Below, one piece after another: positions 20,666-31,100 of a stretch of 64,000 nucleotides of DNA. The first letter of the stretch is position 1. Each line of letters opens with the position of its first letter. The notes beneath the pieces are model-generated. The model was not told where the DNA came from, made no database searches, and saw only the letters and a list, made by a program, of their open reading frames with translations. The stretch comes from Symsagittifera roscoffensis (taxonomy: Eukaryota; Xenacoelomorpha; Acoela; Convolutidae). The position numbers and the translations under genes are program-made. The stretch lies in assembly GCF_963678635.1 (NCBI RefSeq), contig NC_087062.1, positions 84,154,012-84,218,011 of the forward strand, in the 5' to 3' direction.

Positions 20666-23495
20666 TATTTCAAACAGGAAATGTTCCGTTTCAAAAAATT
20701 TTTTGGCCTATTATTTGTCTGCTTATGATACATTGTAGTTATTTTTAGTGTTTTGATTTACTTTGATATGTATATTTTCTTTTTTTTTTTCATTATTCTG
20801 CCCAATTAATTTGGCTTATATATTATCGGCGAAAAGCCGATATTTTATCGGTTTATCTTTAGTGACATAATTTTGGGTGACATAATTTTGGGTCGTTTTA
20901 ATGGAAACATATTTTTTAATGCTCACCTGGATCACACAAAATGCTAAAATCTTTAAAAAAATAAAGTTTTTCATGACGAAAATCATAAAGTTTTTCATGA
21001 CAACAACTTTTTTCTTTTCTGTTTTAGGCGTGATAGGTTTCGGCCTATGTTATATCTGCTCAAAGACGTCATATTGCGTCTCAAAATTTTTTGGTGTGCA
21101 ATGTTTCGAGGGTTAGGTAGACTTCGCAATTTTTTTAGCCTTAATTTTTTGATTCCTTTTTGTGATTTTTTCTTTATATTTTCGGCTTAATTGGTTACGG
21201 CCTATGTTGTATCGACTTAGTGGCCTCATTTTGGCTCATTTGACGAGCAAGTAAAGTTTTGTGTATATGTGTGTTTTCAGTGTGAGGGGGCTTCCTATCT
21301 TTTTGTAAGTCTTGTCTTGTTGGTTTTTTTTTCAGCTTGAAGGGTTTTCGTCTTTGTAAATTTTCTTCCCCGATGCTCGATGCTAATTTTGCATTCTATT
21401 GTTTGGGCATGTTTTTGTTTGAACATTAGCCTTATTCTTTTTGGTGGATCTATTTTATTCGACTTTTTTGGTTTTTACCGAGTTAGCGGTTTTTCTTATT
21501 TTCAGCACAGCTTCGCCTCTGTGTAGTAAATTTAAGATAGACATTTTGATCGGTTATGTGATAATATACTCTTTTTGATTTCGTGCAAGTTCATTCTAAA
21601 CAAAAATTTTTGTTGGCCCAGTTCTTATCTAAATTCACAACAAGTAGTTCTCAAAAATCAGTTATTATTTTGTCATCTAATTTGCTTGTCGTCTAGTTTC
21701 CTAGGTCCCCAAAAACAGGAATTACCTTGATTCGCGCGTCTGTCTTGGGCATTACGATCCTTATTGACGTAAGTTAAAATAGACTGCTTATCTTGTTATT
21801 TTTGAATGTTAATTTGTTTTGCAAATGTTCCTCGCGCAATTTCAAGTACGAACCCCCACCCCCCCCCCCCCGAGCTGCAGCATGAAAATGTTATATTCTT
21901 TGTTTTGAACGCCAATTGCTATAAAATTTAAAATGTGGACCAATTAGGCTTCGAACGTATTTGGTTTTTGTACTTAGCCTTATTATTACTCGTTACACCT
22001 TGAATTTGAAAGCTGTGAGAGAGAAGAGCTGTGGGAGGAAGGAAAAAGCCTAAAATGGTAAGTTTTTCAATCAACGCGCTATCTGGACGAATTAACTTGC
22101 CTCAATTAAGTTCAGATTTTTTCTTGAACCGGATTACTTTGACGCTTATGCTATCCCTAAATTGAACATGCTATCCCTTAATAGCTCATTAATTATCTCA
22201 AATTGTAATTTTTCAAACCCATAATTTTGCAAGTGATCAAAGGTGAAATATCTGTTTCATTTTCAGCTCATGGCATCACTGTCTTTCGAACTGTATAAAC
22301 AGTTCGGCCCATGTGAACAATTTTCGCCCAAAGGAACCAATCGAATGATCACTCTATCAAATTAGATGACCAATTTAAGCAGCGAAGCACACATGCAACA
22401 TGCTGAATTCTGATAGACGGATACAGAATGTTTCGAACCAAGTAAATCATCTCCTCCGAGATCTTATTTGGATTTAGAGAATGTTGTTCATTTAGTCGAA
22501 GGTTCCATCTAAATTGGAAGTTAAAAATGAAAACTGGTCAATAGAATACGATATTAAGAACTGGAAATAATGAATAAGTTACATAAATTGTTTCATTTCA
22601 GGAACCTAGGGTTCCTTTTGTTAAAATCCCTTTAAAAAGTCTCTTATAAACGAACGCCCCTGATAAAGCCCTGACTGGTTAAAAAACATCACCACCATAT
22701 TATGGAGCCAACAAATATATATCCTTTAGCTGTAACTCAGAATTGTAATTTACCCTGCAGAAAACAGAACGTTTTGGACGAACCGAGAAAACACTTTATA
22801 ATTGTCGGATTTTGAAATGCTTGTTTTCGCTTGCGAGAGCGAGTGTACTTGTAATCGGGAACTATAATTTTTTCATAAGCAACTTTTCTAATAATCTGCA
22901 AGAACTTGGCCTTGCTTTAGTATGCAACTTCGATATTTTTCAGGACCCTTTTCCCTTGGTTCAGTGTTAAAACACGCACCTTCTTAATATAAGGTTTGAA
23001 GTTCGAGCTCCGACTGGACCTGGTTTTTGTTGGATGTGTAGAAGTTGAAATTATTTTCGGACTGTATTGTCGGACAACCGTTTGTCCACTTTCTGCTTTT
23101 CGGTCAACTATCCGAAGCATGAATTTTTCTTGAAAACAAATTTTTCTTCTGATTTAATCAAAGTCAACTAGAAATGATAGTCGTCCTGTAATTTGTAAGT
23201 TTACCAGCTTCGATTTTGTTTATTTTTGTTTGAATGGGCTCGGCTTATGTTATATCGGTTTATTATCTAACTTTGCCCGAAATAGGTTGTTGCGGTTTTG
23301 TGTGCGCCAAGAAGAGAGGAAGAAATACTTCGGGTTTCATAACGCCAAATTTTCTGTGACGTTTGTTTTCGGCTCAATTAGGGTCTACCCAAAAGTTGTC
23401 GGCCTATTTGCCATAGGATAAAGATTTGGAATTCTTATTCAACTCATGATGCTTATTGAACCGCGGTGATTGCGTTACTCAAGTTGAAAATCTTT
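20666..23495. other. Intergenic, several members of a TCGGCYTATGTTATAT repeat family
   Basis: Blocks like GTTTCGGCCTATGTTATATC occur near 21028, 21186 and 23235, with another near 25090 and a TTGGCTTATATATTATCGGC variant near 20811, each followed by sequence resembling TGCTCA or GGTTTA. A 13-base C run lies at 21859-21871. A block at 22676-22760 (AACATCACCACCATATTATG) recurs at 27232-27310, and a block at 22807-22915 (TTGTAATCGGGAA) recurs at 24764-24860. No gene is supported. Confidence 0.55.
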
Positions 23496-23500
23496 CCCGA

Positions 23501-23572
23501 GCGGCCGTGGCCGAGTAGGTAAGACGCGCAGCCTCTAACACGAACATCGCTGTTACGAATCCCACAGCGGTC
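23501..23572 (+). mobile_element. tRNA-Leu/Ser-like sequence, degenerate
   Basis: GTGGCCGAGTAGGTAAGACG matches an A-box and D-arm of Leu/Ser-type tRNAs, and GTTACGAATCCCACAG holds a B-box with a 4-bp T-stem. The 5' GCGGCCG does not pair with the 3' end, so it is a pseudogene or SINE head. Confidence 0.45.
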
Positions 23573-23938
23573 ATAGTTAGAGGAGGGCACAGTATCACTC
23601 GCATCTTCGAAGTAGGACTGGCTACGGCAAAATTAATGACGTCACATTCCCCCACGAAAGTTAGGCCAACAGTAGAGAGAAGAAAAATTTTTTCTAGATT
23701 GTTCTAAAATAATTTAAAGTCAAATTACGATTTGGAAAGTGTTCCGTTATCCACGCTTAGCTTTCAAATCAAGTTACTCGGATTCCCAATTCCGATAGCG
23801 TTTAAATTCATTTTTATATTGATTTTTGCCGTTACAATCAAAGTTCATTCGTCAGCTGAAGTAATTTTTGTAATTTTTGAAGTAATTTTTGTATTTCCGT
23901 GTTTGTTGGAAATTGATTACAAAATCAGGCGTAACAGG

Positions 23939-24077
23939 CGAGTATTCGGAAGGACCATCATTCTTGATGCAGAGCCGTCGGACACCATTGACCAGGTGAA
24001 GTCCAAAATACAGGACAATGAAGGAATCCCTCCCGATCAACAGAGACTGATCTTTGCCGGAAAGGAACTCAAAAATA
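23939..24077 (+). pseudogene. Ubiquitin-like exon relic 1
   Basis: Translation from about 23955 gives a segment close to ubiquitin residues 10-52: [18 protein letters not shown], then [17 protein letters not shown]. The positions equivalent to Lys27, Lys29 and Lys48 are kept; those equivalent to Lys11 and Lys33 are Arg and Asn. AAAATCAG at 23931-23938 looks like a splice acceptor and GTAAGC at 24078 like a donor. The expected N-terminal beta-strand and C-terminal Gly-Gly tail are not found nearby, so this is an isolated exon or relic. A second, more damaged copy lies at 26978. Confidence 0.65.
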
Positions 24078-26090
24078 GTAAGCTCTTCTCAAATTTATTT
24101 TTGGTAGATTAAAAATAGTGACCGTGCAGTGCATTACACTGTCATTTAATTTTTAAATAATCCAAAAATTTAAACTTTAAAAATGTTTGGAAATACTTAA
24201 TTTTATTATCATTAAGTGATAAGTGTTATGTAAGCGGACACTTGACTTTTTTAGCGTTGAATTATTCATCAAAAGAATACAATGGACTCCTCGATTTTTT
24301 ATAAGCATACTAAATTCTAGCAACTAGTTTAAACAGTTTGGTGCAGGGTAGCGTCCATGCTTGGGAATTCGTGTGATATTTTTAATATCTTTGTCGATTT
24401 GGCTGGGAGGTGGTCATAAGAAATCACTGTGTGGAATCTTCTGCATATTATTTCATCTCATTACCAAAATATAAAATGCATATAGCAAAAGAATTTACTG
24501 AAGTAAAGAGTTTTGTTGAACTAGAAAAATTGTAAGACGCCGAATTTTTCATAGTGGAAATGACTTGTACTTTTATCGAGCTCTGCAGATATGCACATAA
24601 AATAAAGAACATTTGTTAAATATTTTTCAACACTGCGCGAGCTCTGTTAAGCTATCTTATGTGCAAAATTGCCCATTTCAATTGAATATAATGGTTTTTT
24701 ATTTGGTGAATGGAGACAAACGAATGAATTTTTCTTGTTTGATTTGATGTTGGCTAGCTTGCAATTTTTAATGCACTTGCGAAAGCAAATGCTTTGTAAT
24801 CGGGAAATAGAATTTTTTCCCCATAAACAATTTTCTAACTCATTTGTAAGAAATTGATGCTGCTGTGTATGAAATAAATTTTCCGGTAAAAATTGAATAG
24901 TCTGAGTGTTGTTTGTCGACTTATGATTTGTTGGCTTAGTTACCATATCACAGTTTTTTTTTTGCGCTGTAGGCAGTTTTATTGTTATTTCAAGTTTCGT
25001 TGGTTAGCATCTGTTGTTTATTAATTTGCTAACTATGGCTGGAGTATTTTTCGGTTTTTTGAAATATTTTATTCAGCCTAAATGATTTCGGCTTATGTTT
25101 TGTCGGTTTAGTGAAACTATTTCACATTGGATTAACGGCAAAAATGATGTTTTTTATTTGAATAAATCAGGTCTGTGAAAATATAAAAGTTGAAGTTCAA
25201 ACAATTTTTTCGCTCAAAATTTTTTATTATGACAACATTTTTTTTAAAATATTTTTTTTACGGCTCAGCTTGTCTGCTCAAAGATTGTCGGATTAATTGT
25301 CTTTTTTTCTTAATCTGTAAGAAATTTTATTGGAGTTTCAAGTTCAATTGTTGCTTAATGTTGTTTTATGTTGGCTCAAGATTGTCGTCTTAGTCGTCTT
25401 ATCACTGATTTTTCTTTTTCTTCAAAGAACTTTCGTTGAAGTTGCAAGTGCAAGTTTTGTTCTTCGTAACTTCAGGAGGGACTCAATACTAAAAAAAGTT
25501 TATTTAACTTTTTGTTCAACTTGTGTCTGCTCACAGATTTTCGGCTTTGCTTTCTGGTTGCTAATTTAATATTCAAATGTCTAGCATTTTGCCTAAAATG
25601 AACTTCTACTGAGGTTTTACATTTAATTTAACATGGCGAATGAAATTCGATTCATCTAAATCATAACACAGGATCTTTTCAACGTTTTTTGTGTTGTATC
25701 GCAAGTGACGCGAAGCTCCGCTTCGCCTATCTGATGTTTGTGATGTATAGCAAGTAGTGCGTTGTTCAGTTCCGCATCTGCGTCGAAACTTCTTTCGCTA
25801 GGTCGTGCATTCCGCATCTGTATGATGGAAATTTCTCATTTGTGCCCAAATAGTATCAATGTGAAGCTTAACTGGTCTATTTTTAACCATTTAGGAACAA
25901 ACGAAAAATTTCTATCATTCAGATGCATTTTCCACCAACTAGCGACTGAAGTTTTGACCCAGATAGGAAAGCGAACTGCGCACTACTTGCGATACAGCAG
26001 AAACATAAATATTGCAAGCTGGCCAGCATGGAGTAAACCGAAGAAAAGTTCATACGTTTGTCTCCATTCATCAAAATTTGTAAAGCAATT
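24078..26090. other. Intergenic, decayed repeats
   Basis: AT-rich with members of the repeats noted at 20666. The ORF at 25762-26136 begins only with a TTG and runs into the palindrome at 26091, so I do not count it as a gene. Confidence 0.4.
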
Positions 26091-26439
26091 GTCCTACGTC
26101 AACCAATATAATAGCAAAAACAAATGCAATTTTTAAATTTTGAATTTTTTCAAAAACCGAACTAAATGAGCAAACATTAAGTTCTGTTGAGCTTAAACAG
26201 CCATATCAGGGGATATATTTGACTCGGTGATTCGTTCGACTAGATAGGAAACCAGTTAAGCTTAAGTTCATATCTGGTCGAAAAAATCCCCCGTGTCAAA
26301 TATATACCCTGATATGGCTGTTTGTTTTACACCTTAACAAAACTTCATCTTCACTCATTTAGTTCGTCCTGTTTTTGAGAAAAATCTTAAATTTAAAAAT
26401 TGTATATGCTTATGTTTTTATATTGGTTGACTTAGGATG
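26091..26439. mobile_element. ~350-bp near-complete palindrome (foldback MITE)
   Basis: The left arm (about 26091-26247) and right arm (about 26268-26439) are reverse complements with small indels. Paired blocks include TACGTCAACCAATATA / TATATTGGTTGACTTA, GAACTAAATGAG / CTCATTTAGTTC, and AACAGCCATATCAGGG / CCCTGATATGGCTGTT. The ~20-nt centre contains AAGCTTAA. No ORF is needed to explain it. Confidence 0.75.
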
Positions 26440-26536
26440 ACTAGGTAGGGGGGAGAGATTCGTCACTAGATGCCACATTTACATATGCTTAACCAGTCAA
26501 TTCGTCAATTCTTTCTTCATAGGTACCCCAGGCTGC

Positions 26537-26551
26537 GGGGGGGGGGGGGGG
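26537..26551 (+). repeat. 15-base G run
   Basis: Uninterrupted G tract. Similar tracts (11-16 bases, either strand) occur at 4185, 14084, 21859, 28865 and 36138. Confidence 0.9.
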
Positions 26552-26977
26552 TTAAAGAGATTCATCAATTCAAGCCAATTCTCTTAGCATTACGTTAACA
26601 AGCTAGAATTAAACGATCGTGGGAGGGGAAGCGGTCGGAGAGTTTATTTCTTGATTCGGATTCCTCAAATTGAGTTAGTTTCATCAAAAAATCCCATAAG
26701 GTTTTGAACTTGAAAGAGCTGTACTGTGAAGCAGTTTGTTCCAAATTTGCTGCCGTTAATGAGTGCTTTTTCGATTTATTTTTAAATTAATTGGTTAACA
26801 CTTTTTCAACTGTTTTCGCTTAATTTAACTACCAGGTTTTTATTTCAGACCGAACACTTGCTGATTATAACATCCAAAAGCAGTACTATGCGAGCGAGTT
26901 ACTCCCGGCGTTTTCATATACAATTATATTAAAAATTGTTTACCATATCAGGCTAGAAGTGGAACTTTTGTCTACCA

Positions 26978-27059
26978 TCAGGCGAGGAGGCTGAGATTCA
27001 TGATAAGGAAGGAATCCCACGTGATCAGCAGAGACCCATTAAGGAAGATGAAGAAAATT
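26978..27059 (+). pseudogene. Ubiquitin-like exon relic 2, damaged
   Basis: The translation HDKEGIPRDQQRPIKEDEEN matches the ubiquitin stretch around [14 protein letters not shown]. The front half is deleted: the acceptor-like CCATCAGGCGAG, which also precedes relic 1, is followed almost at once by this segment. It looks like a paralogous copy of the 23939 exon that has decayed. Confidence 0.55.
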
Positions 27060-27311
27060 AGTACTTTTTTGATAAAAGTATACAATAATTGACTCTATAG
27101 GAAGATGATAAAAAGAAGATAAGTATAACTTATTATAAAGGAAGGGGCTATTATTGAGTCGTTTAAGTAAGGCGACTCAACAGAATATGATATAAAAATG
27201 GTGATAGAATAGTTTGAACCAATAGTTTGGTTGAAAAACATCACCACCATGTTACGGAGCTAAAAGATATATATATAAGCTGCGCCATAGTTTTTTGTGA
27301 CAATTTATAGA

Positions 27312-28841
27312 AATAGAAAGTGATAAATTTATGTCGTTTGGACAATATGTGATCCAGACTCCCCAATCACGGGTTAATTGTTTATTTGCCTCAGAAATTG
27401 CTCATTATTTTAAAAGCGATCCCTTGAATTTGAAGTTATTTGTCTGAAAATTTAAACCAGAAACAACAAACAGGTAGATGTGTAATACTCGGAACATTTG
27501 TTATGAACTTTCGGATAAACTTAACAATCCCCCCTATGGTAGATACAGAAGAATTTCCATCCCTATAAATAAATATAGTAAAATGGCACTGAAGCTTTGT
27601 ATTGAGAATTATAATTTAGCTGCATTATGAATTACAATTTGAGATTATAATTTAGCTTTAAAATGCTCTAATAACTACAGAGGTAATAACTACCGAATTA
27701 ATAACTAAATTTTGATTCACTTATGAATGCTCTTAGGTATATATGCAATTTTTGAATTCAATTGAAATTCAAATGCTGAAAATGACTTAAACAGCCCTCT
27801 CCAAATACGCACGTGGAAGTGGCGCGAAAAAACGTGAACGATTTTTAGTTTCGAAAGTGGAATTTAGTTTTTAGATTTCCAGCGGAATAAAAACTTTACC
27901 TGTTTTCTCAAATTGAGTTAGTGTTATCAAAAAAGCGCCAGTCATAAATCGTTCTAGAAATTTAAAGAGCTTAAAGGGCATCTATTTTTTTCTTTGAAAT
28001 TCGAAAGTTAAGATTTTTTTTTCTACAAATTCAGTGTTTACTTGCGTTAATTACTCTTTTCCAATCTTCGAGTGGCTATGTTTTGAATACTGAGCTCTGA
28101 TTGGTTGACAAGATTTTCGCGCAATGGGTCCTTCGCGCATGAGGGATTCCCCCAGCACAACTTAAATTTGCTTAATTACTTTTGAGTTTAACAAAGGTTT
28201 TGCAATTTTCTACGCTAGCTTTTTTCTCTAGTTTGCACATGAAATTTCGGTTAACTTGTTGCATAATTCAATTGAAATTGTAAGCTTATTATAGGGCACA
28301 ATTGGCAAAGATTTAACATGTTTAGATAGCTCGAGCCGCTGTCAGACTTTTCAGCAAATTTTGTTAGTTAAAGGCTTTTGTATGTTATAATTTTATTTAA
28401 AACGTTTCATCGCAGTCACAAAGCTTATTCATCTATTTAGCTCATGTATTAGGGCTAGAAACTTTGAAAATTAGAGAGCTCGAACAAATTGTCTTTTGCC
28501 CATTTTCGACTGAGTTTTTGGCCTGCTTTTTTCATACAGTAATGTCGCTTAAATCTTTTAATCAGAGGATTTTGTGATAAAAAATAGTTCAGTAAATGTT
28601 TTGAAATCAAAATCTCACTTAGTTTTTTTGCTGATTAGTGAAGTTTTTTCTGGGAATCTTGAGTTGTCGAGCTGCCGTCTATCTTTTTATGTAGTTGTTG
28701 GCATACTTTCCAAAGCATGGACTACTTCTGATTAAAACAATGATTTTAAGTTTTTTTTTTCGGTTTTTTTTGCTAAAACGGTTTAAGCAATTTTTTTTTG
28801 AATCGTTCGAAGCAGGAATGTTGAATGTTGGTAGATTTAGT
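27312..28841. other. Intergenic, no gene seen
   Basis: AT-rich. Contains the inverted partner (27528-27600) of the repeat at 17885 and a T-rich stretch near 28750. No ORF is protein-like. Confidence 0.4.
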
Positions 28842-29110
28842 TGCGGGGGGACGGACGCCATCTACCCCCCCCCCCCCCCCACCTCTCAGTTATTCGACCC
28901 CCTGCCGACCCAAAGGGTCCTATTTTGAGATATCCATTTTGGGCGGACTGACGCTAAAATTTGTCTAAAGGCGCCTACTTCGGCGCCAAAATATGCAAAT
29001 TTAGAGCGGGGAGCGCGCGCCAAAAAAACGCAATTTTTCGGTCAAAATTTTCCAAAAAGAACCTAAAAACGCCCCTTTTTGGCCTGTTTTTTCAAAAATC
29101 AATTTGATCA
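28842..29110 (+). mobile_element. hAT-like repeat, copy 2
   Basis: Shares CGACCCCCTGCCGACCCAAA, AAGGCGCC, GGCGCCAAAATATGCAAA and GGTCAAAATTTTCCAAAAAG with copies 1 and 3. A 16-base C run (28865-28880) lies near its start. The first bases are altered from the expected CAGGGGCGGAT. Confidence 0.55.
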
Positions 29111-29205
29111 ACGAAAAAAATCTCCCCCTTAACAAGTTCCCCTTTTCTGTAGGTATTCGAATAACTTTTAAGCTATTTCAACATAACTTTTGGTTATATC
29201 CCCGT

Positions 29206-29641
29206 CAGAGTTGGAACCGGGCCTAAATTTGAGGCTCGGCCCGGTAGGAAAACAAAAATTTCAGGCCCGGCCCGGGCCCGTTTTGAATGAAAACACAAAT
29301 TTCCTAACAAAAAGTCCATTGGCTGCAGCCGATCTTGGCAGTTAGATTTGACTGACTTTTGCCACAGAAAGGAGGGCACGCTTGGCTGTCCGGTTTGCTC
29401 AGCCCTGCTGAATTCACGCTCGCTTTTGGAGCTTGAACAGGTAGGAGCTGCCGGGCGAGCTGGGGGTGAAGTGAAGTGAAGTGTGAAAGGTGTTAAAGGA
29501 AGTGTGAAAGGTGTAAACGGAAGCAGTGTGAAAGCTGTTAACGGAAGTGTGAAAGGTGTGAACTCTTTTTAAAGTCAGGCCCGGCCCGGGTCGATTGCTG
29601 CTCGTAAAAATGAGGCCCGGGCCGGGCTCGGTACAACTCTG
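29206..29641. mobile_element. 436-bp hAT-type MITE with GGCCCGGGCC motifs
   Basis: Ends are inverted repeats starting CAGAGTTG (left CAGAGTTGGAACCGGGCC, right complement CAGAGTTGTACCGAGCCC), then GGCCCGGCCCGGGCC blocks in both arms. Flanking 8-mers ATCCCCGT and ATCTCCGA match at 6 of 8 positions, consistent with an old 8-bp hAT target duplication. The interior has four to five copies of GTGTGAAAGGTGTTAA-like words (29475-29560). No transposase. Confidence 0.75.
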
Positions 29642-31100
29642 ATCTCCGATGCAGCCAGTCAGATTTTAGGCAACCGAGTACGTGAAACCGGACCAGCCAC
29701 CTTGACAGGGTCTGGAGTTGGAATCCAAAACAAAAGGGGACCGTAAGAGCTCCTTGTCAAGCAGTTTGTTGCGAAGACAGCCATGACATAAATAGCAAGC
29801 TGTGGTCTAGAGCACTGCATTAAATGCCGAAGAAAATTGTGTTCAATCTCAGGCAACTCTCGTGTGTAGAGCCTGAATGCATAACGTATGCCGCAAACAG
29901 CAGTCGTGCAGTGGCTGCACAACGGAAGAGCAACACCTTGTTGATTAACAGTAAATTCGAGCACTGCACAGCCACAACTTCATTCCAATACCGTTAATCA
30001 GCGACACACAGATGACTAGATTCGATTTTGTTTTCTGGCTTTCAGTTTTTCTTTATTTTAATAAATACGGTTCCATAAATATGACCTGCGTTTTCAAGTT
30101 TTCATTTTTTGAGTGTCGAATCATAAAAACCATCATTTTTTGCTGGAGAAACAAGGAAATTTAGGTGTTTTATTTTCTGAACTAGGTTCCTTTGCCTAGG
30201 TTTCTTTGTTCGTTGTCCCTAATTGTAACGCTGCTTGAACCTTGTGTGCGGGTTTTCTTGTGTGTGTTAACCTTTTTCTTTTCTAATTTTATTTTTTTTT
30301 GTTCAATTTGATGTGTGCATTGTCTTCAGACTTTAGAGAGTGATTTTGTGCATCAATGCTGTCCTTCGTTTTTAAAGAGTCGAATTTATATGTCTTCGTT
30401 TGCTTTTTTTTTTGCAAATTTGTCTTCGCAAATGTCGCTCAGAGCGTTTAGAGAGTCACATTTAGATGTCTTAGCTTATAATATAATTTTCTTTCTCGAG
30501 GAAAAAAAATTGGAAAATAGATATGAAGTCGTTTAGGTTTGGCAGTCCTTCAAATTTTGTTACGGTCTATTAAAATCCAATAATTAATCACTAAACGTGG
30601 AAATGAAAAATGTGGAAATGAAAACGTGGAAATTGTTCTAACCACTAAACGACATTTTGGAGCGTTTTACATCCCCGCAAAATCTGGTATTATAATGAAA
30701 AGTTGTATAGTCGACTGTGGTATTATGAGAAGACTGATCAATAGAGACTGAACAAGACTGCTCGTATCAGGGCAAAATCTTAGTTGCTCACTAAAAACCT
30801 GTGATTATTAAATAAAGTGAGATATTTTGCTTATGGGAAGATCTGAGTGTAGACCTTTTTGAAAATCGCTTTTCGCTATCGCTGCCTTTGAAGATAGCTT
30901 TAGGTTTTTTTACTTAATTTTTGCTTTTTGCTCTATAAATAATTGCAGCATAACTTTAGAAATGGTGATTCTACTGTATTATATGCTACAGTAACCTGAG
31001 CATAAGATTGGTTCATCGTTAAGTTAAGTAGTACAGCAAACAAAGGGTCGAGTTCAAAATAGTTCATTCTTCGAAGATATTGTCCCTCCTATGCCAGAAA
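29642..31100. other. Intergenic; one doubtful minus-strand open frame
   Basis: A minus-strand frame (about 29659-29979) stays open for ~105 codons in a locally GC-richer patch and reads like protein, with Cys and His residues, but has no ATG. The rest is AT-rich. A block at 30748-30785 (GAACAAGACTGCTCGTATCA) recurs near 38396. Confidence 0.35.

Noticed and set aside
23501-23572. Considered as a functional tRNA gene
   Set aside because: The acceptor stem does not pair and the anticodon arm is unclear.
25762-26136. 124-codon plus-strand ORF
   Set aside because: It has only a TTG start and its 3' part is the left arm of the palindrome at 26091.
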